From the NCBI GenBank assembly GCA_022772675.1, contig JALEZW010000013.1, positions 1 through 64,000 on the forward strand: a stretch of DNA of 64,000 bases, written 5' to 3'. Under the pieces are notes generated by a model. The model did not search any database. It had not been told where the DNA came from and saw only the letters and a list, made by a program, of their open reading frames with translations. Shown piece by piece: positions 51,205-59,038 of the stretch (position 1 is the stretch's first letter; each line of letters starts with the position of its first letter). A program made the translations under genes and the position numbers. The stretch is from Agathobacter sp. (GTDB taxonomy: Bacteria; Bacillota; Clostridia; Lachnospirales; Lachnospiraceae).

Positions 51205-51359
51205 TTTCTTTCTCCTGACTGCTCTTTGTGGCTGCCAGTACTTATTGATTTGTGGCACTGGATTCAGCTTTCAAATTTTGCGAAAATATATCATGATTTT
51301 CAAGTCTGAATCCATTATAGGAATTTTGGAAGAAAAAGAAAAGGTTTTTTTGCTGGAAA

Positions 51360-51388
51360 TTGACAACTTTTTGGGGAAAGCCTATAGT
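51360..51388 (+). promoter_or_regulatory. promoter of TVP38/TMEM64 gene
   Basis: TTGACA, a 17-bp spacer, then TATAGT on the plus strand, 37 bp before the TTG start. Confidence 0.75.
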
Positions 51389-51425
51389 AAATATTATCAG
51401 CATACAGTTTTACAGGAGGTACAGT

Positions 51426-52136
51426 TTGGAAAATAAAGATAAAAATACAAACCGAAAATACATTGCGAAAATTGTCATCGCAATTCTGACATTACTGCTG
51501 GTTGTGGTGATTGCCTATTCTATCGGACGCCCGCTGGTACGTTTCGTTTCCGATCCGGCCAAATTCCGGGACTGGGTAAATGAGAAAGGATTCCTGGGTG
51601 TTCTGGCATTCATCTCCATGAATATCCTCCAGGTACTTCTGGCGGTCATTCCCGGTGGTCCCTTTGAGGTTGGTGCCGGCTACGCCTTTGGCATTGTCCG
51701 TGGAACACTCATCTGCGATTTTTCCATGACACTGGCAGGAATTATTATCTTTTTATTCGTGCGCCGGTTTGGAATGCGCTTTGTGGAATTGTTTGTCAGT
51801 CGTGAAAAGGTAGAATCTGTCCATATATTAAAAAGTTCCAGGAAATCAGAAAGCATTATTTTCCTGCTCTTCCTCATTCCCGGAACGCCAAAGGATCTTT
51901 TGTCCTATCTGGTGGGACTTACAGATATGAAACTGTCACACTGGATTTTCATCTCAGCCATAGGACGCATACCCGCCATCTTTCTTTCGGTCCTGAGCGG
52001 CAATGCACTGAATGAGTCCGACTATGTAAAGGTGGCAGTCATGTTTGCCGTGATGATCGTACTATCTATCTTCGGAGTTGTGTTCTACAATATAAAAAAT
52101 AAAAAAGAATCCGATACGGATTCCACGAACAATTAG
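51426..52136 (+). CDS. TVP38/TMEM64 (VTT/SNARE-associated) family membrane protein
   Basis: A 236-residue membrane protein. After one N-terminal span the VTT domain follows: LLAVIPGGPFEVGAGYAFGI, FVRRFGMRFVELF and FLIPGTPKDLLSYLVGLTDM are the family core, similar to DedA. In other bacteria related proteins affect lipid scrambling or selenite/nisin tolerance; the role here is unknown. I use the TTG at 51426, which follows ACAGGAGGTACAG; the track start lies within the promoter. It is monocistronic, with a strong terminator after it. Confidence 0.88.
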   Translation: MENKDKNTNRKYIAKIVIAILTLLLVVVIAYSIGRPLVRFVSDPAKFRDWVNEKGFLGVLAFISMNILQVLLAVIPGGPFEVGAGYAFGIVRGTLICDFSMTLAGIIIFLFVRRFGMRFVELFVSREKVESVHILKSSRKSESIIFLLFLIPGTPKDLLSYLVGLTDMKLSHWIFISAIGRIPAIFLSVLSGNALNESDYVKVAVMFAVMIVLSIFGVVFYNIKNKKESDTDSTNN

Positions 52137-52203
52137 ATTTCTGCCTAGTTTTCGCAGATTCCCAGCAACGGATTTACAAATTCCACGAACATATTACTAT
52201 TTC

Positions 52204-52233
52204 AAAAAGAGGACGGAAATTCCGTCCTCTTTT
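52204..52233. terminator. terminator between TVP38 and PAS-like genes
   Basis: AAAAAGAGGACGG-AAATT-CCGTCCTCTTTT. It is functional on both strands for the convergent genes. Confidence 0.9.
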
Positions 52234-52318
52234 GATACAGGAATTGCTTCGCAAGTCTACGCTTCACTCCGGTGGCTGCAGAACAGACATCCACCGGATG
52301 TATTGCCCCCTGCAATTT

Positions 52319-52789
52319 TTAATAAGGAGCTCGGCAGACTCTCTGCTGTCCCATGCTTCCTTCAATTACCCTGTTCAAACAAATCTCACAAATATCACCA
52401 TCTCTGTCTTTTACGCGGATAACGTGTGTAGATACCCACTGATACTGACCATTTCTGCCTTTCTGATACTGTTTGGAATATACTTCTCTTTTCCCCTGCC
52501 CCAATTTTCGCAGCAATCTCTCTCTGGAAAAATTATCCAGAAAAGATCTCTGGTAATTTGGATGAATATACTCCACCCCAAAATCAATCAGGTCATCATA
52601 CTTTCCGGTAGCCGGAAAATCCCCTGCCAAAAAGCCGTCATCCTTGATCATCATGTAAGTATTCTTGGTCAGATTTGCCGAAATAATCATTGGAAAAGCT
52701 TCCGACACCGCTTCAAAAACCGATAAAACTTCCTCCATGCTGATTCCATTCAGCGCCTCAAACTCTTTAAATGATTTCGCAGCCCTCAT
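52319..52789 (-). CDS. stand-alone PAS-like domain protein
   Basis: A 156-residue protein resembling a single PAS domain from bacterial signalling proteins: SVFEAVSEAFPMIISANLTK, YIHPNYQRSFLDNFSRERLL, then QYQWVSTHVIRVKDRDGDI. It lacks an output domain, and the stop comes soon after the last PAS strand. It may be a detached fragment of a larger GGDEF or kinase protein or a real small sensor. The start is ATG 52789 after GGGAGGTGCAAATCAG. It sits immediately downstream of the tRNA-Gly pair. Confidence 0.62.
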   Translation of the reverse strand: MRAAKSFKEFEALNGISMEEVLSVFEAVSEAFPMIISANLTKNTYMMIKDDGFLAGDFPATGKYDDLIDFGVEYIHPNYQRSFLDNFSRERLLRKLGQGKREVYSKQYQKGRNGQYQWVSTHVIRVKDRDGDICEICLNRVIEGSMGQQRVCRAPY

Positions 52790-52881
52790 CTGATTTGCAC
52801 CTCCCATAGTAAGCTATTTGACTATTCTCCATAACACCATTATAAACAAATTTTTTACATTTGCATAGTCCCTTTTTTACT

Positions 52882-52919
52882 AAGAAAAGCACTGCTGGCT
52901 GCAGTGCTTTTCTTTTTTT
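52882..52919. terminator. terminator downstream of tRNA-Gly pair
   Basis: AAGAAAAGCACTGC-TGGC-TGCAGTGCTTTTCTT with T or A tracts on both sides. It ends tRNA transcription on the minus strand. Confidence 0.8.
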
Positions 52920-52923
52920 AAGA

Positions 52924-52996
52924 AGCGATAGACGGGGCTCGAACCCGCGGTCTCGACCTTGGCAAGGTCGCGCGTTACCAACTACGCCACTATCGC
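52924..52996 (-). tRNA. tRNA-Gly (anticodon GCC), copy 1
   Basis: 73 nt. Acceptor GCGATAG/CTATCGC, anticodon arm CGACC-TTGCCAA-GGTCG (GCC), T arm GCGGG-TTCGAGC-CCCGT. CCA is not encoded. It is identical to the copy at 53022-53094. Confidence 0.96.
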
Positions 52997-53021
52997 ATAT
53001 ATCCAATATGAAGTTTTAAAG

Positions 53022-53094
53022 AGCGATAGACGGGGCTCGAACCCGCGGTCTCGACCTTGGCAAGGTCGCGCGTTACCAACTACGCCACTATCGC
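53022..53094 (-). tRNA. tRNA-Gly (anticodon GCC), copy 2
   Basis: Identical in sequence to copy 1 and 98 bp away, in the same orientation. It is transcribed first, from TTGACA-17-TATTAT at 53132-53160. Confidence 0.96.
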
Positions 53095-53131
53095 ATATGT
53101 TCGCTTTGTTCTCTTGACGAGCACAAGTAAG

Positions 53132-53160
53132 ATAATATCAGAAACTCGAACCAATGTCAA
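53132..53160 (-). promoter_or_regulatory. promoter of tRNA-Gly(GCC) pair
   Basis: TTGACA, a 17-bp spacer, then TATTAT on the minus strand. Confidence 0.8.
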
Positions 53161-53243
53161 CTACTTTTTTAAATATATCCATTATCAGTTCTATTCTCTT
53201 TCCCATATACATAAAATATATAAAACCAAACCGGAGGCAGCTT

Positions 53244-53684
53244 ATGAGTGCAAAAACAAAAATTGTCGTTCTTCATATGAAAAAATTAATTTTTACAGGT
53301 GTTATGACTGCACTGGGGATTCTGATCATTGTAATGCTCATCCTTTTATTCGGTCATTCCTCCAATGATGACAGTAATCAGGAATCCGTTGACACCATGT
53401 ATATTCCCGGCATATATACCTCTTCTGTCACCATTGACGGAACTCCCTTTGATGTCCAGGTTGCGGTGGATGAAAACCATATTAACTCCATCTCCCTCAT
53501 GAATCTTGATGAGAGCGTGGAAACCATGTATCCACTGATCCGACCTACTTTGGACGAACTGGCAAAACAGATTATTGACAGTCAGTCTATCTCAGACATT
53601 ACATATTCCAAGAATAACCAGTACACCTGCCGAATGCTCGTGGATGCTGTCTCAGAGGCACTAAAAAAGGCATCGCCCCAATAG
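53244..53684 (+). CDS. membrane-anchored FMN-binding-domain-like protein
   Basis: A 146-residue protein with one N-terminal span (LIFTGVMTALGILIIVMLIL) and an extracytoplasmic domain. The domain reads YIPGIYTSSVTIDGTPFDVQ, VAVDENHINSISLMNLDES, then a helical end CRMLVDAVSEALKKA. This follows the FMN_bind pattern (G.Y....., G...V.V..d..I..I, ...AV..AL). The usual SGAT flavin-attachment threonine is not present, so flavin binding is doubtful. The start is ATG 53244 after CCGGAGGCAGCTT, 30 codons inside the track ORF. Confidence 0.65.
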   Translation: MSAKTKIVVLHMKKLIFTGVMTALGILIIVMLILLFGHSSNDDSNQESVDTMYIPGIYTSSVTIDGTPFDVQVAVDENHINSISLMNLDESVETMYPLIRPTLDELAKQIIDSQSISDITYSKNNQYTCRMLVDAVSEALKKASPQ

Positions 53685-53693
53685 GCGGTGCCT
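53666..53693 (+). terminator. terminator of FMN-binding-like gene
   Basis: AAAGGCATCGCC-CCAATA-GGCGGTGCCTT overlaps the stop codon. The U-tract is short. Confidence 0.6.
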
Positions 53694-53705
53694 TCGCATT
53701 CCGTA

Positions 53706-53954
53706 TTATTCTTCCGTCTCTGTATTTAAATCTGACAGGTAATCAGAAACTGCAGAAACGTTGGTGTAGAATGTCTTTGCAGGCTTATGGGAATCGTAAT
53801 ACTGATACCCGGAATATCCTGCCCATCCGACTAACGCAGCTAAAATTACCCATGCACAGGCAATTCCTGCCACACGCTCTGCCTTCTGCTTTGCCATTTC
53901 TTTTTTACGGTTTGCTTTTTCTTTTTTATGTTGTTCTACCTTTGCCTGACTCAC
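53706..53954 (-). CDS. small membrane protein with coiled-coil N-terminus
   Basis: An 82-residue protein. A Lys/Glu-rich helix (KVEQHKKEKANRKKEMAKQK) is followed by one span (GIACAWVILAALVGWAGYSG) and a short tail. No family is recognised. Many Lachnospiraceae encode such basic-helix single-span proteins; the function is unknown. An ATG with an AGGAGAGATGTAAC-type site begins it. Confidence 0.6.
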   Translation of the reverse strand: MSQAKVEQHKKEKANRKKEMAKQKAERVAGIACAWVILAALVGWAGYSGYQYYDSHKPAKTFYTNVSAVSDYLSDLNTETEE

Positions 53955-54116
53955 GTTACATCTCTCCTAAATTCATTATGTATTATAAAGACTATAGTAC
54001 ACATTTTTCTCTCAAAATGCAAGCCCCGTCTTTTTCAAACCACCGGCTGCATATGGCCAATGCCATGCAGACGGAAACTATGCCCACCCCTGAACATAAC
54101 AGTGACTCTCTGCCTA

Positions 54117-54917
54117 TTACATGGACCTGGATATATCCAGACACTTCATCATTGCCTCAAAGACACCGCTTCGCATCCCCTTTTCCTCCAGAACGCGGAC
54201 TGCCTGAATTGTGGTTCCGGCAGGGGAACATACCATATCCTTAAGTTCTCCCGGATGCTTTCCTGTCTCTAAAACCATTTTCGCACTTCCTAAAACTGCC
54301 TGGGAGGCAAATTTATATGCCTGTGCTCTTGGCATCCCTCCTGCCACTGCTGCATCTGCCATGGCCTCGATAAACATAAAGACATATGCCGGAGAGCTCC
54401 CGCTGACAGCAGTCACCACATCCATCAGGTGCTCTGCAATCACCTCTGTTTCAGAAAAACCGCTGCAGAGATTACGAATTTCCTCCATATCCGCCTCCGT
54501 CACCTGATTTCCGGCACACATCCCCATCATTCCAGCCCCCACCATACAGGGTGTATTTGGCATGGTACGGATGACCTTCTGATTCTCTCCCAGAAGTTCA
54601 GCAAACCAGGCAAGAGTCTTTCCCGGTGCGATGGATACAAGTATTTTTTCCTCCGTCAGGACATCCTTGATTTCCCGAAGTACCTCCTCATAAAACTGTG
54701 GCTTTACCGCCACAAATAAAATATCTGCAAAGGCTGCGACTTCACGATTATCTGTCGTGATCTGCACACCATATTCCTCTTTCTTCTTTTGTAGTGTTTC
54801 CCTGGTCCGACAGGAAATCATCATTTCCTGTGGCTCACACTTTCCGGAATCCAGAATTCCCGCCATCATGGCCGTTCCCATATTGCCACAACCAATAAAA
54901 CCGATTTTTTTATTCAT
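54117..54917 (-). CDS. proC: pyrroline-5-carboxylate reductase
   Basis: A 266-residue enzyme, the last step of proline synthesis. The N-terminal Rossmann motif is IGFIGCGNMGTAMMAGIL, then VAVKPQFYEEVL, RTMPNTPCMVGAGM and the ProC signature SGSSPAYVFMFIEAMADAAV. KDMVCSPAGTTIQAV is also diagnostic. It is monocistronic. Confidence 0.96.
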   Translation of the reverse strand: MNKKIGFIGCGNMGTAMMAGILDSGKCEPQEMMISCRTRETLQKKKEEYGVQITTDNREVAAFADILFVAVKPQFYEEVLREIKDVLTEEKILVSIAPGKTLAWFAELLGENQKVIRTMPNTPCMVGAGMMGMCAGNQVTEADMEEIRNLCSGFSETEVIAEHLMDVVTAVSGSSPAYVFMFIEAMADAAVAGGMPRAQAYKFASQAVLGSAKMVLETGKHPGELKDMVCSPAGTTIQAVRVLEEKGMRSGVFEAMMKCLDISRSM

Positions 54918-55123
54918 GCTGTTCCTCCTCGTATTCTTCGCTGATCCAGCCTCTCCTAGTTTCTCGTACAGCCTTAAATTAGTTACAGTAGAGGCTGCAC
55001 CATTCGCAAAGCATCTGTGATGCCTCCCCTAGTATACCATTATCCTATCTCGATTTCTACCTCTGTTTCAGTAACTGTACATATGTCCCCTTCCTCTGAA
55101 GAAATCTGCTTTGAAGTCTATCC

Positions 55124-55152
55124 TTGTATCCCGGAACCATAAATGCTATACT
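55124..55152 (+). promoter_or_regulatory. promoter of HipA-like gene
   Basis: TTGTAT, a 17-bp spacer, then TATACT on the plus strand, 39 bp before the ATG. Confidence 0.7.
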
Positions 55153-55190
55153 ATATTGCAAAGAAATTGCGTGCTTGAGGAGGTGGCAGC

Positions 55191-56105
55191 ATGCGCTATC
55201 TGATGTGTAAAAATACGAAAGTATTAAATTTAGATACCTATGACATACTTGCGGGCGGGCTGCTTCCGGGTTATGTTAAGAAGAATCATCCATCGAAAGA
55301 GACCTATCATGTCTGGATGAAAAGCAGATATTCCTCTTCCTCGAATACGTTAGCTCGTAAATTGCAGGGCATACAGTTCGGTCAGGGTAATCGTTGCCGC
55401 ATCAATCGATTGACTCACGCATTAAGTTTCACTGACTGCTATTGGGAAAAAGATGAAACTGAGACGGTTATGTTTCAGGATATTAGTCCATATTACACCA
55501 GATTTTGGGATGGTTTGTCCGAATTTAACGGCGAGGCAGCACCAACTCTGTATACGGATGGCTGCCTGCCCAAGAAGTGGCTGCAGTCCGGTGAATTGTT
55601 CAAGCAGGGGGATTTGTCTCTGGAGATTGAGTGTATCAACCTCTGTAAAGCATGTGGGATACCCGTAGAGGATGGATATATAACAACAAACGGTATCTGT
55701 GTTACCAATTTCACATCTGATATGATTATGTTTGAAAATGCGAAAGCGTCCGGGGAATTTGATGAATATGACTTTACCGATGAAGACATCGTGAGCAAGT
55801 TTGGAAAGTCAGGTGTACAGATGTTAGTGATTGACGCCATTATCGGTAATGGCGACAGGCATGCCGGAAACTTTGGGTATTTGCGCAATGCGGATTCCGG
55901 CGCATATATTGGTATGGCTCCTCTGTATGATTTTGACCATGCATTAGATTCAACAGCGACTGACAAGCCGGATATTCTGATTTCGGATATGCTGCAGGCC
56001 TGCAAAGCCTACACAGATGAAATATCCCGTATTTGCAATATTTCACTGAAATGCGACAACAACATCTTTCACAAACGGGCACAATTAATACTCGATTTAA
56101 TATGA
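55191..56105 (+). CDS. HipA-like Ser/Thr kinase, orphan
   Basis: A 304-residue protein whose C-terminal half has the HipA/CtkA kinase-like core: LVIDAIIGNGDRHAGNFGYL (catalytic D and N) followed by IGMAPLYDFDHAL, the DFD metal-binding motif. The N-terminal half (DILAGGLLPGYVKKNHPSKE, KWLQSGELFKQGDLSLEIEC) resembles related stand-alone members rather than E. coli HipA. There is no adjacent HipB-type antitoxin. Toxin, signalling or repair roles are all possible. Its own promoter and terminator make it monocistronic. Confidence 0.78.
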   Translation: MRYLMCKNTKVLNLDTYDILAGGLLPGYVKKNHPSKETYHVWMKSRYSSSSNTLARKLQGIQFGQGNRCRINRLTHALSFTDCYWEKDETETVMFQDISPYYTRFWDGLSEFNGEAAPTLYTDGCLPKKWLQSGELFKQGDLSLEIECINLCKACGIPVEDGYITTNGICVTNFTSDMIMFENAKASGEFDEYDFTDEDIVSKFGKSGVQMLVIDAIIGNGDRHAGNFGYLRNADSGAYIGMAPLYDFDHALDSTATDKPDILISDMLQACKAYTDEISRICNISLKCDNNIFHKRAQLILDLI

Positions 56106-56125
56106 CAGTGACAATTAGCCTAATG

Positions 56126-56158
56126 AAAACCCCACGAACTGCCATTCGTGGGGTTTCG
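56126..56158 (+). terminator. terminator of HipA-like gene
   Basis: GAAAACCCCACGAA-CTGCCA-TTCGTGGGGTTTCGC. A strong stem. Confidence 0.88.
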
Positions 56159-56260
56159 CTTTGTGCCAACTTGGACACTAATCTCATTTTAAGCCTAGTA
56201 TGGCATATGCCAATATTTTTTGCAATATTCGTTTTTGCAAATTCACTGTGTTGGGGTACA

Positions 56261-57493
56261 TTAACTACGGTAATCTCCGTTAATCTTTACATAATCATAA
56301 GTCAGGTCACAGCCCCATGCCTTTGCGGAAGATTCCCCCTGATGTAAATCAATATTGATATAAATCTCATCCTCACCGAGAATAATTTTCGCCTCATCCT
56401 CAGAAAAATCAACTCCGGCACCATTTCTGCAGACTGCCACGCACCCCTTTGCCGAAGCCAGATCCACATCTACTTTATTGATATCAAAATCCGCCTCTGC
56501 ATAACCGATGGCGCAAAGAATTCTTCCCCAGTTGGCATCTTCGCCAAACATTGCACACTTAAACAGCGGGGAACGGATGACACTCTTTGCCACTATGATT
56601 GCAGTATCCTGATCCGGCGCACCGTTACAGGTACACTCTAACAGCTTGGAGGCACCCTCTCCATCCTTTGCCAGCATCCTGGTAAGGGTCATGAGTACCT
56701 GATACAATGCCTTACGGAAAGTCTCGTACTCCTCTCCCTCCTGTGTGATTGGAGTGTTTCCTGCCATACCGTTTGCCATAATGCTGACCATATCGTTTGT
56801 TGAGGTATCACCATCAATACTCAGACAGTTATATGTCACCTTAACGATTTCTGACAGTGCCTTCTGAATCAGTTCGGAAGAGATTGCAATATCCGTTGTG
56901 ACAAAGTTTAAAGTCGTAGCCATATTGGGATGAATCATACCGCTTCCCTTTGCCATACCTCCCACCGTACAGGTCTTTCCGTCAATTGTAAAGGAAACAG
57001 CCGTCTCCTTTGCATAGGTATCCGTTGTCATAATGGCATTGGCAGCCTTTCCGTGATTCTCCGGCGAAAGTCCCTCTGCCAATTCCTTCACATGATCCCT
57101 GATGGGCTCAATGGGGAGTCTCTGTCCGATGACACCGGTAGATGCAACGATTACCTCTTCCGGGCGGATTCCCAGTTCTGCAGCAGCAAGTTCACACATC
57201 ATCTGTGCCTTTTCTTCTCCGTCAGCATTACAGGTATTGGCATTCTTACTGTTTGCAATAACCGCACGGGTCTTATTGCCGGTTGCCTTAAGATGAGCTT
57301 TGGTTACAAGAATCGGTGCTCCCTTAACTTTATTTGTCGTATATACGGCTGCCGCAGTACATTCCCTCTCTGATAATATCAGTGCCAGATCATTCTTATT
57401 CTTATCCTCATTCAGCCCACAGTTTACACCATTTGCCGAAAATCCCTTTGCAGCACAGACACCCCCGTCTACCTGCTTCATATCTAAATCCAT
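56261..57493 (-). CDS. argJ: bifunctional ornithine/glutamate N-acetyltransferase
   Basis: A 410-residue ArgJ that moves the acetyl group from N-acetylornithine to glutamate. The autocleavage site is in KGSGMIHPNMATTLNF, with the nucleophile threonine of MATTL. Other signatures are SFTIDGKTCTVGGMAKG, LSIDGDTSTNDMVSIMANG and MFGEDANWGRILCAIGY. It is 56 bp downstream of the citrate synthase gene; the pair links 2-oxoglutarate/glutamate supply to arginine synthesis. No other arg genes are here. Confidence 0.95.
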   Translation of the reverse strand: MDLDMKQVDGGVCAAKGFSANGVNCGLNEDKNKNDLALILSERECTAAAVYTTNKVKGAPILVTKAHLKATGNKTRAVIANSKNANTCNADGEEKAQMMCELAAAELGIRPEEVIVASTGVIGQRLPIEPIRDHVKELAEGLSPENHGKAANAIMTTDTYAKETAVSFTIDGKTCTVGGMAKGSGMIHPNMATTLNFVTTDIAISSELIQKALSEIVKVTYNCLSIDGDTSTNDMVSIMANGMAGNTPITQEGEEYETFRKALYQVLMTLTRMLAKDGEGASKLLECTCNGAPDQDTAIIVAKSVIRSPLFKCAMFGEDANWGRILCAIGYAEADFDINKVDVDLASAKGCVAVCRNGAGVDFSEDEAKIILGEDEIYINIDLHQGESSAKAWGCDLTYDYVKINGDYRS

Positions 57494-57549
57494 TTTCTTA
57501 CTCCTATCTTTTTCTTCATGTCAATCTTATGATATAAGGGTCTGTAAGT

Positions 57550-58887
57550 CTACTCTCTTTCCTGCATCACACTCTTGTAGGCAGGACGGATAATCTTGCT
57601 GCTTCCAATCAGTTCCTCCAGTCTGTGGGCACTCCAGCCGGCGATTCTTGCAATGGCAAAAAGCGGAGTAAAAAGTTCTGAGGGAATACCCAGCATATCA
57701 TAGACAAATCCGCTGTAGAAATCCACATTCGGGCTGACACCCTTAAAGATATGGCGTTTTTCTGCAATAAGCTCCGGAGCCAGTTCCTCGATCAGCGTAT
57801 AAAGATGCATATCCTTCTGTCTCCCTTTTGCCTCTGCCAGATGTTCCACATAGCTGCGGAATACCCGCTCTCTCGGGTCGGAAAGGGAGTAAACAGCATG
57901 TCCCATACCATAGATGAGTCCCTTATGGTCAAAGGCTTCTCCGTTTAGCAGCTTTGACAGATATGCCCTGACCTCATCCCGGTCATCCCAGTCCTTTACA
58001 TGTTCACGGATATCGTCCATCATCTGCATTACCTTGATATTGGCACCGCCGTGCTTCGGTCCCTTAAGAGAGGACATGGCAGCTGCAACTGCGGAATAGG
58101 TATCGGTTCCTGCAGATGTCACAACCCTTGTGGTAAAGGTGCTGTTATTTCCACCGCCGTGTTCCATATGAAGCATCAGGGCTACGTCCAAAACCTGTGC
58201 CTCCAGCTGGGTATACTTCATGTCCGGCCGCAGCATGCGAAGGAAATTCTCTGCCGTGGAAAGCTTCGGATCCGGTCTGTGGATATACATACTGGAATCA
58301 TTTTCATAATGGTTGTATGCGTGATAGCCATATACTGCCAGCATCGGAAAATTCGCAATCAACTGCATACACTGGCGGATGTTATTTTCCACAGAAGAAT
58401 CTGTAGTATAGGGATCATAGGCTGCCAGTGTCAGGATACTGCGGGTCATGGAATTCATGATGTCCTTAGAGGGCGCCTTCATGATAACATCACGGGTAAA
58501 GTTTGTGGGAAGCGTCCTGCTGTTTCCCAGAACCTCACAAAATTCTGCCTGCTCCTTTTCATTTGGCAGTTCTCCGAATAAAAGCAGATATGCTGCTTTC
58601 TCAAATCCAAATTCATCCGGCTTCAGATTCCTGATTAATGTCTGGACATTATAGCCTCTGTACCACAGTTCTCCGTCACAGGGAATCTGATTTCCGTTCT
58701 CATCACTTTTAAAGGAAACAATCTTAGAAATTCGGGTAAGACCTGTCAATACCCCTTTTCCATTGACATCCCGGAGACCTCGGTTTACTCCATACTCCTG
58801 AAACAGACCATCTGAGATGGTATCATTTTCAATACACATATTCTGTTTTGATTCTGCGTAGGTTGTTAATAAATCTTTATTCTCCAT
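57550..58887 (-). CDS. gltA: citrate synthase
   Basis: A 445-residue citrate synthase. Active-site residues are recognised in LHMEHGGGNNSTFTTRVVTS, YGMGHAVYSLSDPRERVFRS and SPNVDFYSGFVYDMLGIP (His, His, Asp). It condenses oxaloacetate and acetyl-CoA in an oxidative half TCA branch towards glutamate. It has the long N-terminus of Clostridial forms. The start is the track ATG. Confidence 0.95.
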   Translation of the reverse strand: MENKDLLTTYAESKQNMCIENDTISDGLFQEYGVNRGLRDVNGKGVLTGLTRISKIVSFKSDENGNQIPCDGELWYRGYNVQTLIRNLKPDEFGFEKAAYLLLFGELPNEKEQAEFCEVLGNSRTLPTNFTRDVIMKAPSKDIMNSMTRSILTLAAYDPYTTDSSVENNIRQCMQLIANFPMLAVYGYHAYNHYENDSSMYIHRPDPKLSTAENFLRMLRPDMKYTQLEAQVLDVALMLHMEHGGGNNSTFTTRVVTSAGTDTYSAVAAAMSSLKGPKHGGANIKVMQMMDDIREHVKDWDDRDEVRAYLSKLLNGEAFDHKGLIYGMGHAVYSLSDPRERVFRSYVEHLAEAKGRQKDMHLYTLIEELAPELIAEKRHIFKGVSPNVDFYSGFVYDMLGIPSELFTPLFAIARIAGWSAHRLEELIGSSKIIRPAYKSVMQERE

Positions 58888-59038
58888 GCTTCACTCTCCC
58901 ATCTGTATTTTTCCATTATATCCTAATTGCCCCATAAAAAAAAGCTTTTCATAAAATTTTAACATTTGATTTATGAATGGAAATGACGGGCGAACCGTTC
59001 CCACACCTGCTGCATACCTTAAAAGAAAAAGGCTTTTC

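Noticed and set aside
57529-57542. ATGATATAAGGGTC as another copy of the dispersed repeat
   Set aside because: Only 14 bases match, and no second arm is present.
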